Assembly (NCBI GenBank): GCA_019638185.1
Contig: JAHBUH010000019.1
Coordinates: forward strand, 30,393-94,392
DNA: 64,000 nt
From: Leadbetterella sp.
GTDB taxonomy: Bacteria; Bacteroidota; Bacteroidia; Cytophagales; Spirosomataceae
Reading direction: 5' to 3'
In this document: positions 61,668 through 64,000 of the stretch, piece after piece
How the letters are laid out: every line of letters begins with the position of its first letter
Numbering within the stretch: position 1 is the stretch's first letter
Notes under the pieces: model-generated
The model's input: only the letters and a program-made list of their open reading frames with translations
Told to the model about the DNA's origin: nothing
Database searches by the model: none
Position numbers and translations under genes: made by a program

Positions 61668-62582
61668 TTAGCGTGAGGGTACCGCATACACCCGCCCTTC
61701 TTCCGCCAGCAGCGTATCCGGGAATACGGCCCGGGCTTCTGCCAGGAAATTGTCCAGCACTTTGTAACGGGATGAAAAATGGCCGATGATCAGCTGCCTG
61801 ACCCCTGCTCTCCGCGCAATATCAGCTGCCTGGGCGGCCGTGCTGTGGAAGGTGATCTGTGCCCTGCCCTCCAGCTCGCTGGTGAAGGTGCTTTCGTGGT
61901 ACATCAGGTGGCTGTTCCGGACATATTCTACCAGGGCGGGGTCATAAATGGTGTCTGAACAGTAGGCCAGCTGGCGGGGCGGCTCGGGATCAGCGGTGTA
62001 GTGGCTGTTCAGGTAGGTTTTGCCGCTGAGCTCGTCGGTGACGTCCAGGCCCTCTTTTAGCATCTTGAAGTAGGGGAGGGGGAAATCAGCCGGGAGTTTC
62101 TCCGCCAGTATCTTCCGGGGAGCCGGCTTTTCAGCCACCAGGAAGCCGGTGCAGGGGATCCGGTGCCGCAGCGGGAAGGTCCGGATGCTGATCTTTTCAT
62201 TGGCGTACACTTCTTCGGGTTTATCCGGGTTCGTGCAGCGGAAATCCAGGGTATAATTCAGGAAAGCCTGGCTGTAGCGCAGCTGTATGCCCAGTATTTC
62301 ATCCAGTCCCTGCGGCCCTACCAGGATGAGCGGCTCGGTGCGGCCGGTATTGTTCAGGGTATTGATCAGGGCGATGAGCCCGTAATAATGATCGCCGTGG
62401 AGATGGGTGATGAGTACGTATTTCAACCGGGAAAAACGCACTTTATACTTTAACATCTGGAATTGGGTTCCTTCGCCGCAGTCGATCAGGATGCTTTCGT
62501 TCCCGAGATCGAGCAGGGCAGCGGAGGGTCTCCGTTCAACGATCGGAGTGGCGGAACCGGTACCTAATATTGTCAGTTTCAA
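61668..62582 (-). CDS. rnz: Ribonuclease Z
   Basis: A 304-residue metallo-beta-lactamase-fold nuclease that removes 3' trailers from tRNA precursors. The zinc motif is THLHGDHYYG (His60, His62, Asp64, His65), with further ligands in CSDTIYDP and IIGHFSSRY, and the exosite region between them (FPLRHRIPCTGF). Full length, cytosolic. It begins 3 bp after the STAS gene, so the two are co-translated. Since alaS follows 160 bp downstream on the same strand, this is a small RNA-processing neighbourhood. Confidence 0.96.
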   Translation of the reverse strand: MKLTILGTGSATPIVERRPSAALLDLGNESILIDCGEGTQFQMLKYKVRFSRLKYVLITHLHGDHYYGLIALINTLNNTGRTEPLILVGPQGLDEILGIQLRYSQAFLNYTLDFRCTNPDKPEEVYANEKISIRTFPLRHRIPCTGFLVAEKPAPRKILAEKLPADFPLPYFKMLKEGLDVTDELSGKTYLNSHYTADPEPPRQLAYCSDTIYDPALVEYVRNSHLMYHESTFTSELEGRAQITFHSTAAQAADIARRAGVRQLIIGHFSSRYKVLDNFLAEARAVFPDTLLAEEGRVYAVPSR

Positions 62583-62585
62583 AGA

Positions 62586-62987
62586 TCAGTAATCATTTTC
62601 TTCTCCAAATTCATCTTCTTCCTCCTCTCCGTACTCGCTGTCCTGGGTGTTCATATACACAGCTTCAATGGCCTCATCCACGGAAGAGAGCATCAAAAGC
62701 TCAAATTGGGAGTTATCGGCAATGACATCGGTGAGTGCATCGTTATTCACCACCGTTATAAACAGGCCCGACTCGCGCAGGGTTATTTTATGGACCTTAT
62801 CAAAGAGGACCACGCCTGAAACGGCCAGCGAAGAGACTTTGTCGAGATCAACGATAAAATTGATCCTTCCTTCCGAAGAATAGAGCCCGGCCACGGCCTT
62901 TTCCAGTGCCGCCGAAGTGCTGTCGTCAAAGATGGAAGACTCAGGGGTAAAAATGACGTACTCCTCTGTTTTTTTTATATTGATCAT
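62586..62987 (-). CDS. STAS domain protein lacking the phosphorylated serine, acidic tail
   Basis: A 133-residue protein with the anti-sigma-factor-antagonist (SpoIIAA/STAS) fold: VIFTPESSIFDDSTSAALEK at the start and DLDKVSSLAVSGVVLF in the helix where the phospho-serine lies. Where SpoIIAA has Asp-Ser-Ser-Gly this protein has Ala55-Val56-Ser57-Gly58, so the usual phosphorylation switch is probably absent. The last 20 residues are almost all Glu, Asp, Gly and Asn. No anti-sigma kinase is adjacent. It is 3 bp upstream of rnz, with a -7 element about 60 bp before its start. Function is unknown. Confidence 0.85.
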   Translation of the reverse strand: MINIKKTEEYVIFTPESSIFDDSTSAALEKAVAGLYSSEGRINFIVDLDKVSSLAVSGVVLFDKVHKITLRESGLFITVVNNDALTDVIADNSQFELLMLSSVDEAIEAVYMNTQDSEYGEEEEDEFGEENDY

Positions 62988-63047
62988 ATTTCCGGTGCAA
63001 TAGCAGATCTAATATCCGCTTATCAGACAGTTAACATATCAAAAATC

Positions 63048-63055
63048 CAAAATTA
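63048..63055 (-). promoter_or_regulatory. Candidate -7 element (TAATTTTG) for the STAS-rnz operon
   Basis: Exact TAnnTTTG match, 60 bp upstream of the STAS ATG at 62987. The divergent glgB start lies 87 bp away on the other side. Confidence 0.4.
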
Positions 63056-63141
63056 TACCCGAAAAAAAAATTTCATGAGGGAATAAATGTTTTGAAAAGC
63101 TGAAAAGTTTTCTCTTTTTTGTAGAAAATATCACTTTTCTA

Positions 63142-64000
63142 ATGGCGAAGAAGAAAGACGCTCCGGCTCCGGGCCCGGAGTTTAAAAATGTAGAACCTTA
63201 TTCTCTGTTTTCTGATTTTGACATAAGCCTTTTTAAATCAGGAAAGCATTATCGGCTTTATGAAAAAATGGGGACCCACGTTTTGGAGCATCAGGGTGTG
63301 GTGGGGACGTATTTTGCTGTTTGGGCGCCTAATGCCCGGTCGGTAAATGTCATTGGAAATTTTAACGGATGGGATCATAATAATCACCCGCTAAACCCTC
63401 GCTGGGACGGATCAGGTATCTGGGAGGGCTGGATTCCGAACATCGGGAACGGTGAGGTTTTTAAGTACCGGATCATCTCCAATAACCACGGGATCGTGTC
63501 GGAGAAAGGAGACCCCTTTGCCCTGCATTGGGAGGAGTCGCCGCGTACCTCTTCCGTGGTATGGGACACCTGGTATGAGTGGAAAGATAAAAGCTGGATG
63601 AAGGGCCGCCGGGATAAAAACAGCCTGGATTCCCCCTTCTCGGTTTATGAGGTTCACCTGGGCTCATGGAAACGGGATCCTTCAGACCCTGACCGTAAGC
63701 TGAATTACCGGGAAATCGCTGACAGCCTGGTGCCTTACCTGAAGGAAACGGGCTTCACCCATGTGGAATTTATGCCTGTGATGCAGCACCCGTATGAGCC
63801 TTCGTGGGGGTACCAGATCACCGGGTATTTTGCGGTGAGCAGCCGCCAGGGCACGCCCCAGGATTTCATGTACCTGGTAGAGCAGCTGCACGAGGCGGGC
63901 ATCGGTGTGATATTAGACTGGGTGCCTTCGCATTTCCCGGGCGATGCTAACGGTATCTTCCGTTTTGACGGTACGGCACTGTATGAGCACGAAGACCCTA
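63142..64000 (+). CDS. glgB: 1,4-alpha-glucan branching enzyme, 5' part
   Basis: Starts at ATG 63142 and runs open to the window edge, 286 codons. After a short Lys/Pro-rich lead it has the CBM48 domain (GTYFAVWAPNARSVNVIGNFNGWD), the YEVHLGSWKRDP strand and the start of the GH13 barrel (HVEFMPVMQHPYEPSWGYQITGY, GVILDWVPSHFP). These are GlgB hallmarks; the enzyme introduces alpha-1,6 branches into glycogen. The catalytic Asp and Glu lie beyond the window. It is transcribed away from the STAS gene; the 154-bp gap is A/T-rich. Confidence 0.95.
   Translation, partial: MAKKKDAPAPGPEFKNVEPYSLFSDFDISLFKSGKHYRLYEKMGTHVLEHQGVVGTYFAVWAPNARSVNVIGNFNGWDHNNHPLNPRWDGSGIWEGWIPNIGNGEVFKYRIISNNHGIVSEKGDPFALHWEESPRTSSVVWDTWYEWKDKSWMKGRRDKNSLDSPFSVYEVHLGSWKRDPSDPDRKLNYREIADSLVPYLKETGFTHVEFMPVMQHPYEPSWGYQITGYFAVSSRQGTPQDFMYLVEQLHEAGIGVILDWVPSHFPGDANGIFRFDGTALYEHEDP

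Overview
The window is chromosomal DNA of a member of the Bacteroidota, probably from the Sphingobacteriia/Chitinophagia/Cytophagia side. The reasons are two PorP/SprF-family proteins beside an OmpA/TPR/propeller protein of PorE type (type IX secretion family), a CarboxypepD_reg-type TonB-dependent receptor, DUF6702 and BatA-like proteins, subclass A2 beta-lactamase features, and several start-proximal TAnnTTTG elements, the Bacteroidota -7 promoter consensus. No rRNA, tRNA, CRISPR array or complete insertion sequence was seen.

Layout. 1-10.9 kb: tail of a membrane protein, a very large sensor histidine kinase, an Rpn-type PD-(D/E)XK nuclease, and an AddA/UvrD-like helicase divergent from a TonB-dependent receptor. 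10.9-19.8 kb: cmk, an FAD oxidoreductase, a surface barrel protein with a dead peptidase-like domain, then PorP - PorE-like - PorP. 20-25.8 kb: a complete 2-oxoglutarate dehydrogenase operon (sucA, sucB with two lipoyl domains, lpdA) closed by a strong hairpin. 25.9-28.4 kb: an AT-rich MgtA-type P-type ATPase. 28.5-39 kb: GH20 hexosaminidase; a minus-strand operon of amidohydrolase lipoprotein, GntP permease, RidA and M19 dipeptidase; then DUF6702 divergent from a coupled HupE/UreJ - M1 aminopeptidase pair. 39-45.5 kb: tyrosine/homogentisate catabolism (hpd, hmgA, fahA, flavin reductase) with a divergent LysR regulator. 45.6-53.6 kb: a beta-lactamase lipoprotein coupled to a CDF metal transporter, a family 2 glycosyltransferase, YceI, pdxJ, YqeY, CvpA, a porin and an ATP-grasp enzyme.

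53.7-58.8 kb is an AT-rich accessory island. It holds small DinB and GNAT genes linked by a 24-codon mini-ORF, a nucleotidyltransferase remnant that seems to have lost its catalytic core, a serine hydrolase, an AraC regulator, a previously unlisted 50-residue gene, and a zeta-toxin-like kinase gene with a stop codon inside its Walker A motif. This chain abuts alaS through 1- to 4-nt overlaps. 58.8-64 kb returns to core genes: alaS, rnz, a STAS protein, and the first 286 codons of glgB cut by the window edge.

The most unusual items are the decayed toxin-like modules welded to alaS, short arrays of seven-base repeats (GCnnnnn) at three gene boundaries, and several enzymes that keep their fold but lack key residues: the histidine kinase N-box, the helicase nuclease lysine, the MA-peptidase zinc site and the STAS phosphorylation site. 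All family calls rest on reading motifs, not on database searches.
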